Below, one piece after another: positions 1 through 6,011 of a stretch of 9,497 bases of DNA. A program made the translations under genes and the position numbers. Under the pieces are notes generated by a model. That model saw nothing but the letters and a program-made list of their open reading frames with translations. It was not told where the DNA came from and searched no databases. The first letter of the stretch is position 1, and every line of letters begins with the position of its first letter. The DNA is from GCA-2688265 sp964527395 (GTDB lineage Archaea; Nanobdellota; Nanobdellia; Woesearchaeales; GW2011-AR9): positions 1-9,497 of the forward strand of contig CAZGQD010000047.1 in the NCBI GenBank assembly GCA_964527395.1. Reading direction: 5' to 3'.

Positions 1-16
1 TAAGCTCGAGAGCTTA
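1..16. repeat. Short hairpin at window edge
   Basis: The first 16 bases form a 7-bp inverted repeat (TAAGCTC with GAGCTTA) around a 2-base centre. It lies beyond the 3' end of the minus-strand gene that stops at 79. It could be a terminator or the edge of something outside the window; nothing more can be said. Confidence 0.4.
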
Positions 17-55
17 GACGCAGGTGATTTTTGAGCAAACTGTCAAACTTGGGTT

Positions 56-78
56 AAAAAGAGAAAAAAAAGAGAAAA
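56..78 (-). terminator. Oligo-T terminator of the first surface-protein gene
   Basis: Read on the minus strand, the bases directly after the stop codon are an almost pure T run with two C interruptions. Archaeal RNA polymerase terminates at such T runs. Comparable T-rich tracts follow the two other minus-strand surface-protein genes. Confidence 0.55.
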
Positions 79-567
79 TTATATTGAAGTTAGTACTGAG
101 AAAGCTCCTCCATTCTCTCTACAATGCCAATCAGATTCTTGAGCTTCTGCAGAACTGTAACCGTATTGATCTGCCAAATAATCTTGTATATCTACTACTT
201 CTTCAACTGCCTCATTACCATCACAAGAGTATTCCACTACTTCTGTTTCTGACAAACAATAGTCTGTTAAAGTTTGAGTGCTGATTACCCTGTTTCTGAG
301 TGATTTAGTTACTGTAACATCAGATTCAATCTCAGGCGCATAACTCTTATCCCCATCTTCATCAGTACATTCGCTTGAGACTAGTTTAGAAGCTACATTT
401 GTAGTTCCTGTGCCAGTTGTTATTGTTTTGAAAGCTTGACCAGCGATTGCTTCCTCGCTTGTTTCTACTGTTGTGCTTGCTCCTGGATTAAGGAACATGG
501 TTGCAATTGCTACAATAGCTACTACTGCAACTAAGATTGAATATGACCTTACTTGTTGTTCTTTCAT
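79..567 (-). CDS. Anchored small cysteine-containing surface protein
   Basis: Hypothetical protein of 162 residues, probably on the outer face of the cytoplasmic membrane. Residues 1-8 are polar and charged, and residues 9-26 form one hydrophobic segment with no obvious signal-peptidase site next to it, so it is likely an uncleaved anchor. About fifteen residues later comes AIAGQAF (40-46), a motif recurring as AIAGHAI and ALVGEAF in the genes at 4436-5842 and 7050-7436. The rest has four cysteines (67, 104, 115, 149). The stretch CTDEDGDKSY (67-76) resembles the start of the cysteine module in the two paralogues, but the later half of that module is not clearly kept. The start is supported by a GAGGT ribosome-binding site 8 bases upstream and a TATA box further up. 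Function unknown; a structural surface protein or adhesin is a guess. Confidence 0.8.
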   Translation of the reverse strand: MKEQQVRSYSILVAVVAIVAIATMFLNPGASTTVETSEEAIAGQAFKTITTGTGTTNVASKLVSSECTDEDGDKSYAPEIESDVTVTKSLRNRVISTQTLTDYCLSETEVVEYSCDGNEAVEEVVDIQDYLADQYGYSSAEAQESDWHCRENGGAFSVLTSI

Positions 568-574
568 TGTTTTA

Positions 575-636
575 TACCTCTTTTTGATTGATTAGTTTGA
601 TTTATATGATTGGAAAGATGTTTTGGTTTATAAGTG
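575..636 (-). promoter_or_regulatory. Promoter and RBS of the first surface-protein gene
   Basis: On the minus strand a TATA-like box (CTTATAAA, 627-634) lies about 60 bases before the start codon, and GAGGTA (575-580) is the ribosome-binding site. The T/A tract upstream of the box (CACTTATA preceded by eight A) is nearly identical to that before the gene starting at 5842. The predicted transcription start near 603 is inferred from usual archaeal TATA spacing. Confidence 0.55.
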
Positions 637-661
637 TTTTTTTTGCTGAGTGATTTTTGTG

Positions 662-688
662 CTTTTCTAGGACCATAAAGAAGATAAA
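662..688 (+). repeat. Repeat A, left copy (half of split AB repeat)
   Basis: This 27-base block is identical to 2330-2356. It begins CTTTTCTAGGACC and ends AAGATAAA. At 2330 it continues directly into block B, but here B is missing and reappears only at 1106. The two blocks overlap by the 5 bases ATAAA in the intact copy, and ATAAA is present at both edges of the intervening 417 bases (684-688 and 1106-1110). This fits an insertion with a 5-bp target duplication. The A/T-rich end resembles a TATA box for plus-strand transcription, which would start near 710 and enter the hairpin island. Confidence 0.75.
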
Positions 689-779
689 CCCAATTTGTTT
701 AGTTCTCGTACATTTTTCCTTAGAATTCTAACATGTCCTTACTTTCTGTTCGGGACTTGCTTAATCAGCAAGAATTTTG

Positions 780-1108
780 ATACAAGGAAATTGTAAATTT
801 CCTGTACAGAAAACCTTCGGTTTTCTTGTATAGTAAATGTGTTTTATGAATGGGCGAAATATACTCATCCGTAACTATTTATGAAAACCATGCTAATTTT
901 CAACCTTAGTTCATGCTTCACTAAGTTTCTATAACTTGGTTACGGATGTCTGCGGGCAATGCCCTTGGGACTTGGCTTTGCCAAGTTATGGAAATACGTG
1001 GTATTTCCAATGTTGCTTGGCAGCAACCTTCGAAACACTGTTCCGTAAGAAAAGTTCCACTTTCTACTTACGGACCAGTATATACGGATGTTTAGCACAT
1101 TTACTATA
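780..1108. ncRNA. Candidate structured RNA or hairpin-island element
   Basis: No gene is visible from 568 to 1134. Instead there is a chain of near-perfect inverted repeats: 781-806 (11 bp, one bulge), 808-826 (8 bp, TTC loop), then a 13-bp closing stem 829-841/1096-1108. Inside the closing stem are 866-875/939-948 (10 bp, containing two sub-hairpins), 954-964 (4 bp, AAT loop), 970-986 (7 bp, TTT loop), 989-1009 (9 bp, GTG loop), 1012-1027 (6 bp, TGGC loop) and 1042-1049/1067-1074 (8 bp). A weaker hairpin lies at 756-772. I do not recognise RNase P, SRP RNA or another known family. It may be a plus-strand non-coding RNA driven from the A repeat, or a DNA-level mobile element. The strand is not settled: the stems are nearly all Watson-Crick. 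Confidence 0.45.
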
Positions 1109-1137
1109 AAGATGTTTTTGGGTTGATTTTATTGTTA
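1106..1137 (+). repeat. Repeat B, left copy
   Basis: This 32-base block matches 2352-2383 with a single mismatch (G at 1122, C at 2368). It begins ATAAAGATGTTTTTGG and ends GATTTTATTGTTA. Its last three bases are the stop codon of the minus-strand HEPN gene, so the repeat abuts the HEPN-nucleotidyltransferase module exactly on this side. Block A, which precedes B in the intact copy at 2330, lies 417 bases away at 662-688. Confidence 0.8.
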
Positions 1138-1650
1138 CGCTTTTTTTATTATTTCTTCTACTCTGTTGACAAACATGATTGCTTTGAACCTTAAATCTTG
1201 AGCTTCTTGTTTATTGAAAAGAAGCTTCGTAGAATAAGTAGCTTCTTCTCTTTTGTTTTTTGATTGAACATAGAAGAGGATATCTTTGTAATCAAGAAAA
1301 TTAGATAAAAGTTCTATGTCTTCTTTAGTCAGACCATTATTGTAGAATTCTTGAATTAAGATGCATAAAGTTGCTAAATGATTCTTAGAGCTGTAGCCCC
1401 TTGTTTGGATTAAAGCTATAGCAGCATGATAACAAGCATAATAACAGCCAGTAATGGCCCAGTCAAAAAATTTTAGCTTTATGTTTTCTTGGATGAACCT
1501 TAAATTATGTCTTGATTTTTGTAAATGACCTTCTACTTCTTGCCAGTCTGCCGCTTGTTTGTTTAGAATTTTTCTTTCTTGGAAGTCAATGATTTTACTG
1601 TTTCTGTGGCTCTGGTTGTCAATTAGTTGTTTTAAGTCATATTCTCTCAT
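1135..1650 (-). CDS. HEPN-domain protein, putative RNase toxin of HEPN/MNT pair
   Basis: Protein of 171 residues with the features of an all-helical HEPN domain over roughly residues 38-168. The helix around 66-82 carries a YYACYHAAIAL pattern typical of the family. It is followed by R84-x6-H91, which matches the Rx4-6H signature of HEPN ribonucleases, and a late REEATY element (134-139). HEPN proteins paired with minimal nucleotidyltransferases are known type VII toxin-antitoxin systems, in which the HEPN protein cleaves RNA and the partner silences it by AMP addition. The RxxxxHxY form of classical HepT is not present here, so the modification site cannot be predicted. The start codon lies inside the end of the upstream nucleotidyltransferase gene (14-base overlap), which indicates co-transcription and translational coupling. 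Residues 1-35 are outside the domain. Confidence 0.85.
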   Translation of the reverse strand: MREYDLKQLIDNQSHRNSKIIDFQERKILNKQAADWQEVEGHLQKSRHNLRFIQENIKLKFFDWAITGCYYACYHAAIALIQTRGYSSKNHLATLCILIQEFYNNGLTKEDIELLSNFLDYKDILFYVQSKNKREEATYSTKLLFNKQEAQDLRFKAIMFVNRVEEIIKKA

Positions 1651-2344
1651 TTTTATTCTCTTTAAAGATTGTCTCGTAATATTGGATGTGGTTAATTAAA
1701 GGAAAACCTGTTTCAATGGCAGATTGCAGCACCCTGTCTTGTTTTAGTTTAAGATCAAGCATGAAATCTTTAAAGTTAAGTTGGAAGCAGTTTATATCTA
1801 TTGCAGTTTGGGCATCTACTTCGTTTTTAGCTTTTTTTGTTTTTATTTTTTGATTTGTAACTAAAAGAATGTCTATGTCTGACTCTTTCTTGAAGGTGTT
1901 TTTTGCAGTTGATCCGAAAAGAATGGCAAAAATTGGTTTTGTTGTTAACTCAGTTAGAAAAAGATTAATTGCTTTTATTCTAATATTCGGTAATTTTTCT
2001 AATTTTTCTAAGTCGAATATTTGTAGTAAATAAAAAGTCTTTTTGTTTTTATTTAAGCTGAATAATTTTAGATTGGCTAATTTTTTTGATTTTAGAATTT
2101 GCCTTTTTTTTAGTTCTTCTAGGAACCTAGTTGTACTTGGTGGGTGAATGCCAGTTTGTCTTGAGATTTCTCTTAGATGTAAGCTCTTAGTTTTATCATT
2201 ATAGAAAAGATGCATTATTTTCTTGTATCCTGGCTTTATTAGTGTTATCATTTTAATGATGATTGTTACCATTATGGTTTCAATTATAAAGGTTTGCATA
2301 TTAATATTGTTTTTTGAGCTTTTGTTTGTCTTTTCTAGGACCAT
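1637..2344 (-). CDS. Winged-helix + MNT-type nucleotidyltransferase, putative antitoxin
   Basis: Protein of up to 235 residues with two domains. Residues about 40-97 form a winged helix-turn-helix (LREISRQTGIHPPSTTRFLEEL, with helices near 56-80), and residues about 137-200 form a minimal nucleotidyltransferase. The catalytic pattern is visible: G144-S145, then D156 and D158 in ESDIDILLV, with D183 as the probable third acid. The family transfers nucleotides, and MNT partners of HEPN toxins AMPylate and inactivate the toxin. The fused DNA-binding domain suggests that it also represses its own operon. It is the first gene of a two-gene operon and overlaps the HEPN gene by 14 bases. The first ATG falls inside repeat A and its first five residues are encoded by that repeat. 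In-frame ATGs at 2299, 2272 and 2251 would remove residues 1-15, 1-24 or 1-31 without touching a domain, so the true start may be internal. Confidence 0.85.
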   Translation of the reverse strand: MVLEKTNKSSKNNINMQTFIIETIMVTIIIKMITLIKPGYKKIMHLFYNDKTKSLHLREISRQTGIHPPSTTRFLEELKKRQILKSKKLANLKLFSLNKNKKTFYLLQIFDLEKLEKLPNIRIKAINLFLTELTTKPIFAILFGSTAKNTFKKESDIDILLVTNQKIKTKKAKNEVDAQTAIDINCFQLNFKDFMLDLKLKQDRVLQSAIETGFPLINHIQYYETIFKENKNERI

Positions 2345-2383
2345 AAAGAAGATAAAGATGTTTTTGGCTTGATTTTATTGTTA
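2330..2383 (+). repeat. Intact AB repeat / probable herA promoter
   Basis: Blocks A (2330-2356, identical to 662-688) and B (2352-2383, 31 of 32 bases as at 1106-1137) are continuous here and overlap by ATAAA. The block lies between two divergent genes. It contains the first ATG of the nucleotidyltransferase on the minus strand and ends on the first base of the ATG of the HerA-like gene on the plus strand. A diverged third copy at about 7531-7583 precedes the DsbA-like gene. The GATAAAG stretch (2351-2357) is at a reasonable TATA distance for near-leaderless transcription of the HerA gene, which has no visible ribosome-binding site. Promoter function is an inference. Confidence 0.75.
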
Positions 2384-4356
2384 TGATACTGGGTAAAATA
2401 TGTGGGAAAGTTAATTGTTTACGTTTTTCATTTTTAGTGACAAGTAGTCGCGTTCGTAAGTTTGGGTTTTTGCAAGTAAACCATTCACTATATGGATTCG
2501 TACTTTGTCAGGTTTTGGGGCTTGTTCGTGACCATGATTCTATGGTGGCCAAATGTAATGTGATTGGGTATAAGGATAGTTCTGGTCGTTTAGTTGGGGT
2601 TCGAGTTCCGTTTGAAGTAGGGTCTGAAGTTCTTGATGCTGAAGATTCGTTTATAAAGGAAATTATTCAATTGGATGTGGATGGGGCTTATATTGGGAAG
2701 TTAGAGGGGAAAGATCTTAAGGTTAAGGTTGATTTGCAGAAAGTGCTTACTCGTCATTTGGCTGTGCTTGCTAAATCTGGTGCTGGGAAGTCATATACTG
2801 TTGGTGTTTTGCTTGAAGAGATTATTGAAAGAGGGGTTCCGTTGTTAGTTATTGATCCGCATGGAGAATATGGATCACTTCGTCGGGCTAGTAATGCGTC
2901 TAGTGAGGCCCTTGGTGCTTGGGGGATTAAAGCTAAAGGGTATTATTCTGTTGTTCAGGAGTATGGGGATATGGAGGTTGATTCTTCATTTAAGCCGTTG
3001 CGCTTGTCTGAGAAAATGACTTCTTATGAACTTATGAAAATGTTGCCTGTATCACTTTCTAACTCGCAGGAAGCTTTGCTCTTTTCTGCTGTTTCAGATC
3101 TGTCTGAGAATGAGATTAATTTTGATAATGTGATTATTAATCTGCAAGAGATGAACAATTCTATGGTGTGGCCTATTATTGATACTATTGAGCATTTGCG
3201 TAAGTTAGGTGTGTTTAGTGCTGCAGCTACTCCGTTGAATGAGATAATTGCTCCAGGTCGGGCTTCTATTATTAATTTGAAGGGTGTTGATCCTGCTGTT
3301 GGATCGATGATTGTTGGTAGGTTATTGAAGGATTTGTTCTTGGCACGTAAGAAAGGGAAAATTCCTCCGTTTTTTTGTGTACTTGAGGAAGCGCATAATT
3401 TTGTGCCTGAAAAAGGATTTGGAAAAGCTGTTTCATCTGAAATTATTCGTTTGATAAGTAGCGAAGGACGTAAGTTTGGACTTGGATTATGTGTTGTGTC
3501 TCAGCGGCCTGCACTTTTGCAAAAGACTGTTTTGGCTCAGTGCTCTACACAGATTATAATGAAAGTTACTAACCCAAATGATTTACGTTCGATTGTTAAT
3601 TCTGCTGAAGGTGTTGGTAGTGAAGCTAGTGATGAAATACAAAATTTAGCAGTTGGGTCGGCTATGGTTTGTGGGATTGTAGATCGTCCCCTTGTTGTAA
3701 GAGTTCGTTTGCGTCGAAGTCTTCATGGAGGAGAGGCTGTGAATGTGCTTGGTGGTGTTGAGAGTAGTGTTGCTAGTGAAGCTAGAGGGGAAGAGAGGTC
3801 TGTTGGTAATAGAGAAGAGGTTGACTTGGGTGCTAGTTCTGAGGAGCTTGTAGTTGATGATGAAGTTAGTATGGCTGTTGAAACTAATGAATCTGTTGGG
3901 TCGATTGCAGATGCACTTGTTGAGAAGGAGGAAGAAGTTGATGTTGTAGGTGAGAGTGCTTCTTTTGCTGCTCGTAGTGTTATATCTATAGTTCCTTCAA
4001 AGTTGTCTGTTAAAGATATCAAATTGATATCTGAGAAACCTGTTAGTTCTATTACTACTTATTTGATACCTGCGTTTTATGTTAAGGTTAGTATTGATGG
4101 ATATGAGTTTTTTGTACTTATTGATAGGATCAAAGGTAAGGTGATACTTGATCCTGATGTGGATTCTAAGGTTGAGATTTCGGAGATTAGTGCTTCTTGT
4201 GCTTTTTTACGTAAACCTATGTTTTTGGAATTCTCTTATGATGTGTTGCTTGATGCTGTGCTTGGTTTTGGGGAAGTTAAGGTTTTGTTATCTTCGTATT
4301 GTTCTGTTCTTGATTATACAGAAACAAATATAGTGTTTCACAAGGTTGATTATTAG
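2383..4356 (+). CDS. HerA-family hexameric ATPase with extended C-terminus
   Basis: Protein of 657 residues. Residues about 1-80 fit the HAS-barrel that opens archaeal HerA proteins, followed by the central P-loop ATPase/translocase core. Walker A is at 130-137 (AKSGAGKS), DPHGEYGS at 158-165, Walker B with its glutamates is in CVLEEAH (332-338), and SEGRKFGLGL with SQRP (360-376) gives the expected arginine-finger and sensor regions. HerA forms hexameric rings that move DNA, classically with the nuclease NurA and with Mre11-Rad50 in end resection. No NurA, Mre11 or Rad50 gene is present here, so this may be an orphan or a different member of the family. After the core ends near 448, an acidic, low-complexity linker (about 455-535) leads to a small C-terminal domain (about 536-657) that I do not recognise. 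The start overlaps the end of the AB repeat. Confidence 0.88.
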   Translation: MILGKICGKVNCLRFSFLVTSSRVRKFGFLQVNHSLYGFVLCQVLGLVRDHDSMVAKCNVIGYKDSSGRLVGVRVPFEVGSEVLDAEDSFIKEIIQLDVDGAYIGKLEGKDLKVKVDLQKVLTRHLAVLAKSGAGKSYTVGVLLEEIIERGVPLLVIDPHGEYGSLRRASNASSEALGAWGIKAKGYYSVVQEYGDMEVDSSFKPLRLSEKMTSYELMKMLPVSLSNSQEALLFSAVSDLSENEINFDNVIINLQEMNNSMVWPIIDTIEHLRKLGVFSAAATPLNEIIAPGRASIINLKGVDPAVGSMIVGRLLKDLFLARKKGKIPPFFCVLEEAHNFVPEKGFGKAVSSEIIRLISSEGRKFGLGLCVVSQRPALLQKTVLAQCSTQIIMKVTNPNDLRSIVNSAEGVGSEASDEIQNLAVGSAMVCGIVDRPLVVRVRLRRSLHGGEAVNVLGGVESSVASEARGEERSVGNREEVDLGASSEELVVDDEVSMAVETNESVGSIADALVEKEEEVDVVGESASFAARSVISIVPSKLSVKDIKLISEKPVSSITTYLIPAFYVKVSIDGYEFFVLIDRIKGKVILDPDVDSKVEISEISASCAFLRKPMFLEFSYDVLLDAVLGFGEVKVLLSSYCSVLDYTETNIVFHKVDY

Positions 4357-4390
4357 AGAATTGGTTGTTTGAGTTGGTTATTTAGAAGAA

Positions 4391-4413
4391 AATTTAAAGA
4401 AAAAAAGAAAAAA
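4391..4413 (-). terminator. Oligo-T terminator of the large surface-protein gene
   Basis: On the minus strand a T-rich tract with runs of six and seven T follows the stop codon by about 20 bases. The 79-base convergent gap between the HerA-like gene and this gene contains nothing else notable; on the plus strand it has only a weak T-rich stretch after the HerA stop. Confidence 0.5.
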
Positions 4414-4425
4414 TGTTGGTTTTAG

Positions 4426-4460
4426 TCACAGTAGCCTATTCTGAATCACAGTAACCTATT
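4426..4460. repeat. Tandem near-duplication at the 3' end of the large surface gene
   Basis: TCACAGTAGCCTATT (4426-4440) and TCACAGTAACCTATT (4446-4460) are 15-base copies with one mismatch, spaced with a period of 20. Read on the minus strand both encode IGYCD, but a 20-base period shifts the frame, so the second copy (downstream) is out of frame and contributes the present TAG stop. Without the duplication the frame would end as IGYCD followed by TAA. Confidence 0.8.
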
Positions 4461-5842
4461 TCGTCTGAGTCTGTGACACAAATGTAACTTGAATCTACTG
4501 ATGTACAACTTGTATATGAGCTAACTGTCCAGATATCATTATCATAACCATCATCAGATGTGTCTTCACAATAGTATTCGTTGATGTAATCCCCATTACA
4601 ACTATCTGGTTTTGTGTTTGTTCCCATCCAAGTTGTATTTGTTACAGTACCTGGAACTGTTACTTCATTACCACCATCGTTATCTGAACAAGCAGTGGTT
4701 TGACAAGTCCAATATAGCCAATCAATTCCATCATAGTATGAACTGTAACAACCTTCTCCAGATCCACATTCTGAATCTTCATGACATTCGATATCATAAC
4801 AAGTATTACTTGAGCAGTACTGATCTGATGAACAATCAGAATCTTCTTTACAATCTACAGTTACACATTCATTACTTGAACATAATTCTAATGCTCCACA
4901 GTGTGAATCGGATGTACATTCAATTTCAACTACTGAGAAATCATCGATTGAAAGTTCATATATTTCTGAACTACCTTCGTTATTTGTTTCTGGTTCTTCG
5001 TCATCTGCTGATTCGTATATGTCATTACTCCTATCCATATTGTAATAAAAACTAATCTCTGCTGATCCATCATAGTAAATGTCTTCAAAAACTGTAAAAA
5101 GATTTGAAGAAGAATCTTGACCTGTTTTTGAATATGTAGATGTTTTTGTTTTTGTTTCACCTGCTGCAAGTTCACCATCAAGATCATTAATATTTGTAAA
5201 TGACATGTATGCTGATGTTAGCTGAGCACCACCATAACCAACATAGAAATAATTAAAGTGTGAATCTTCTACAGATGTTCCACCTTGATTCTTAACTCCA
5301 ACTGTTGTTGAACAAGAGATGTCTCCTTCTAAAAGAGTTCCATCAGGGTCGTCATATAATGTTCCACTGCAAGACATATCTGATTCATCTTCAACGAAAA
5401 CTAAGTCGGGTAGGCAATCTGGGTCATCTGTATCAACTAAGCCGTCACCATCGTTGTCTGATCCATCATCACACACCTCTACTGCTACACAAGCACCACT
5501 GTCACATACTGTACCTGGATGCTCTATGCTACAAGCTACTTTACTTATTACTAGTTCACTTTTAAAACAACCAACTTCTCTTAAAACATCACTATCTGTA
5601 CAAGAATCTTCTATTACTTCGCCATCATCTAAAGTTACTTCACCGTATGTTTCGTAATCTTTTCCACCATCTGACTCGCCAGAACAAGATACTCCACTCA
5701 TTATTGCATGACCAGCTATTGCGCCATCGCTATCACCTAAACTTAGTCCTCCACCATTACTGGAAAGAACTAAAGATACAATTCCAACTATAGCCACCGC
5801 AGCTACTAGAATTGTATAAATTCTATCATCTTTATTTCCCAT
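4436..5842 (-). CDS. Large anchored cysteine-rich modular surface protein
   Basis: Protein of 468 residues, probably displayed outside the cell. Layout: charged N-terminus, hydrophobic anchor (about 9-27), AIAGHAI motif (41-47), cysteine module 1 (about 53-119, with DGGKDY, EDSC and DSGAC marks), and an Asp-rich loop NDGDGLVDTDDPDC (130-143) that looks calcium-binding. A beta-rich region follows (about 146-300) with a KNQG turn reminiscent of CARDB adhesion domains. Then come three short CxxDSxC...C...C repeats (309-326, 331-348, 353-380), and finally a second copy of the first module (about 385-465, ACSDNDGG ... DSC ... YYC). Cysteines are numerous and need oxidative folding; a DsbA-like gene lies 1.8 kb away. 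It is followed by a T-run and preceded by TATA and GAGGT signals. The C-terminus was altered by a 20-base duplication. Exact role unknown; surface binding or attachment is inferred. Confidence 0.85.
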   Translation of the reverse strand: MGNKDDRIYTILVAAVAIVGIVSLVLSSNGGGLSLGDSDGAIAGHAIMSGVSCSGESDGGKDYETYGEVTLDDGEVIEDSCTDSDVLREVGCFKSELVISKVACSIEHPGTVCDSGACVAVEVCDDGSDNDGDGLVDTDDPDCLPDLVFVEDESDMSCSGTLYDDPDGTLLEGDISCSTTVGVKNQGGTSVEDSHFNYFYVGYGGAQLTSAYMSFTNINDLDGELAAGETKTKTSTYSKTGQDSSSNLFTVFEDIYYDGSAEISFYYNMDRSNDIYESADDEEPETNNEGSSEIYELSIDDFSVVEIECTSDSHCGALELCSSNECVTVDCKEDSDCSSDQYCSSNTCYDIECHEDSECGSGEGCYSSYYDGIDWLYWTCQTTACSDNDGGNEVTVPGTVTNTTWMGTNTKPDSCNGDYINEYYCEDTSDDGYDNDIWTVSSYTSCTSVDSSYICVTDSDEIGYCDSE

Positions 5843-5845
5843 TTT

Positions 5846-5897
5846 AAACCTCTTTTACGTAAAAGTATAATTACTATTGGTTGGAATAAAGAGGTTT
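5846..5897. promoter_or_regulatory. Inverted repeat and palindrome around the promoter
   Basis: AAACCTCTTT (5846-5855) and AAAGAGGTTT (5888-5897) are perfect 10-bp inverted copies, and between them TTTTACGTAAAA (5853-5864) is a perfect 12-bp palindrome. The right arm probably lies upstream of the transcription start, so this is more likely a DNA-binding site than an RNA hairpin. An operator role is inferred; no regulator is identified. Confidence 0.4.
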
Positions 5898-5909
5898 TAG
5901 TATATAAGT
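5846..5909 (-). promoter_or_regulatory. Promoter and RBS of the large surface-protein gene
   Basis: On the minus strand CACTTATATA (5901-5910) is a TATA box about 60 bases before the ATG, and AAAGAGGTTT (5846-5855) is the ribosome-binding site. The region upstream of TATA (eight A, then C-A-C) matches that of the gene at 567. The IS element inserted at 5930/5931, about 20 bases upstream of the box, so box and immediate upstream bases survive. Confidence 0.6.
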
Positions 5910-5915
5910 GTTTTT

Positions 5916-5930
5916 TTTGTTTTAAGAAGA
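5916..5930 (+). repeat. Target-site duplication of the IS, left copy
   Basis: TTTGTTTTAAGAAGA immediately precedes the left end of the IS and is repeated exactly at 7008-7022. Fifteen bases is at the long end of the 4-15 range known for IS481-family duplications. Confidence 0.93.
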
Positions 5931-5953
5931 TGTAGTATCCCGAAATTATTGCA
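5931..5953 (+). repeat. Left terminal inverted repeat of the IS
   Basis: It pairs with 6985-7007 in inverted orientation, with 21 of 23 bases identical; the mismatches are at positions 11 and 14. The TTG codon that opens the longest reading frame (5949) lies inside this repeat and is unlikely to be the real start. Confidence 0.92.
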
Positions 5954-6011
5954 CCCCTATTTTTTGAGGTTTAAATCTCTTATTTTATACAACCAATTTG
6001 ATAGAGAAAAG

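Noticed and set aside
689..1105. Hairpin island as a non-autonomous derivative (MITE) of the IS481-like element
   Set aside because: Its edges do not resemble the TGTAGTATCC ends, and its candidate duplication is 5 bp, not 15 bp.
780..1108. CRISPR array or integron attC cluster
   Set aside because: The hairpins differ in sequence and length and there are no regular direct repeats with spacers; no Cas or integrase gene is present.
780..1108. Retron-type non-coding RNA
   Set aside because: Long end pairing with internal hairpins recalls retron RNAs, but no reverse transcriptase gene is in the window.
3723..4022. Ser/Thr-rich open frame on the minus strand inside the HerA-like gene
   Set aside because: It is the antisense shadow of the acidic, low-complexity linker of the HerA-like protein; it has no start signals or domain of its own.
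4612..5657. Several open frames antisense to the large surface-protein gene
   Set aside because: Their composition (His/Leu/Tyr-rich or Ser/Thr-rich) is what results from reading the codons of a Ser/Asp/Cys-rich gene on the opposite strand; no ribosome-binding sites or domains.
5949..6011. N-terminal extension of the transposase from the TTG at 5949
   Set aside because: The TTG lies inside the terminal inverted repeat, and the 21 added residues match no part of the family; the ATG at 6012 is more plausible.
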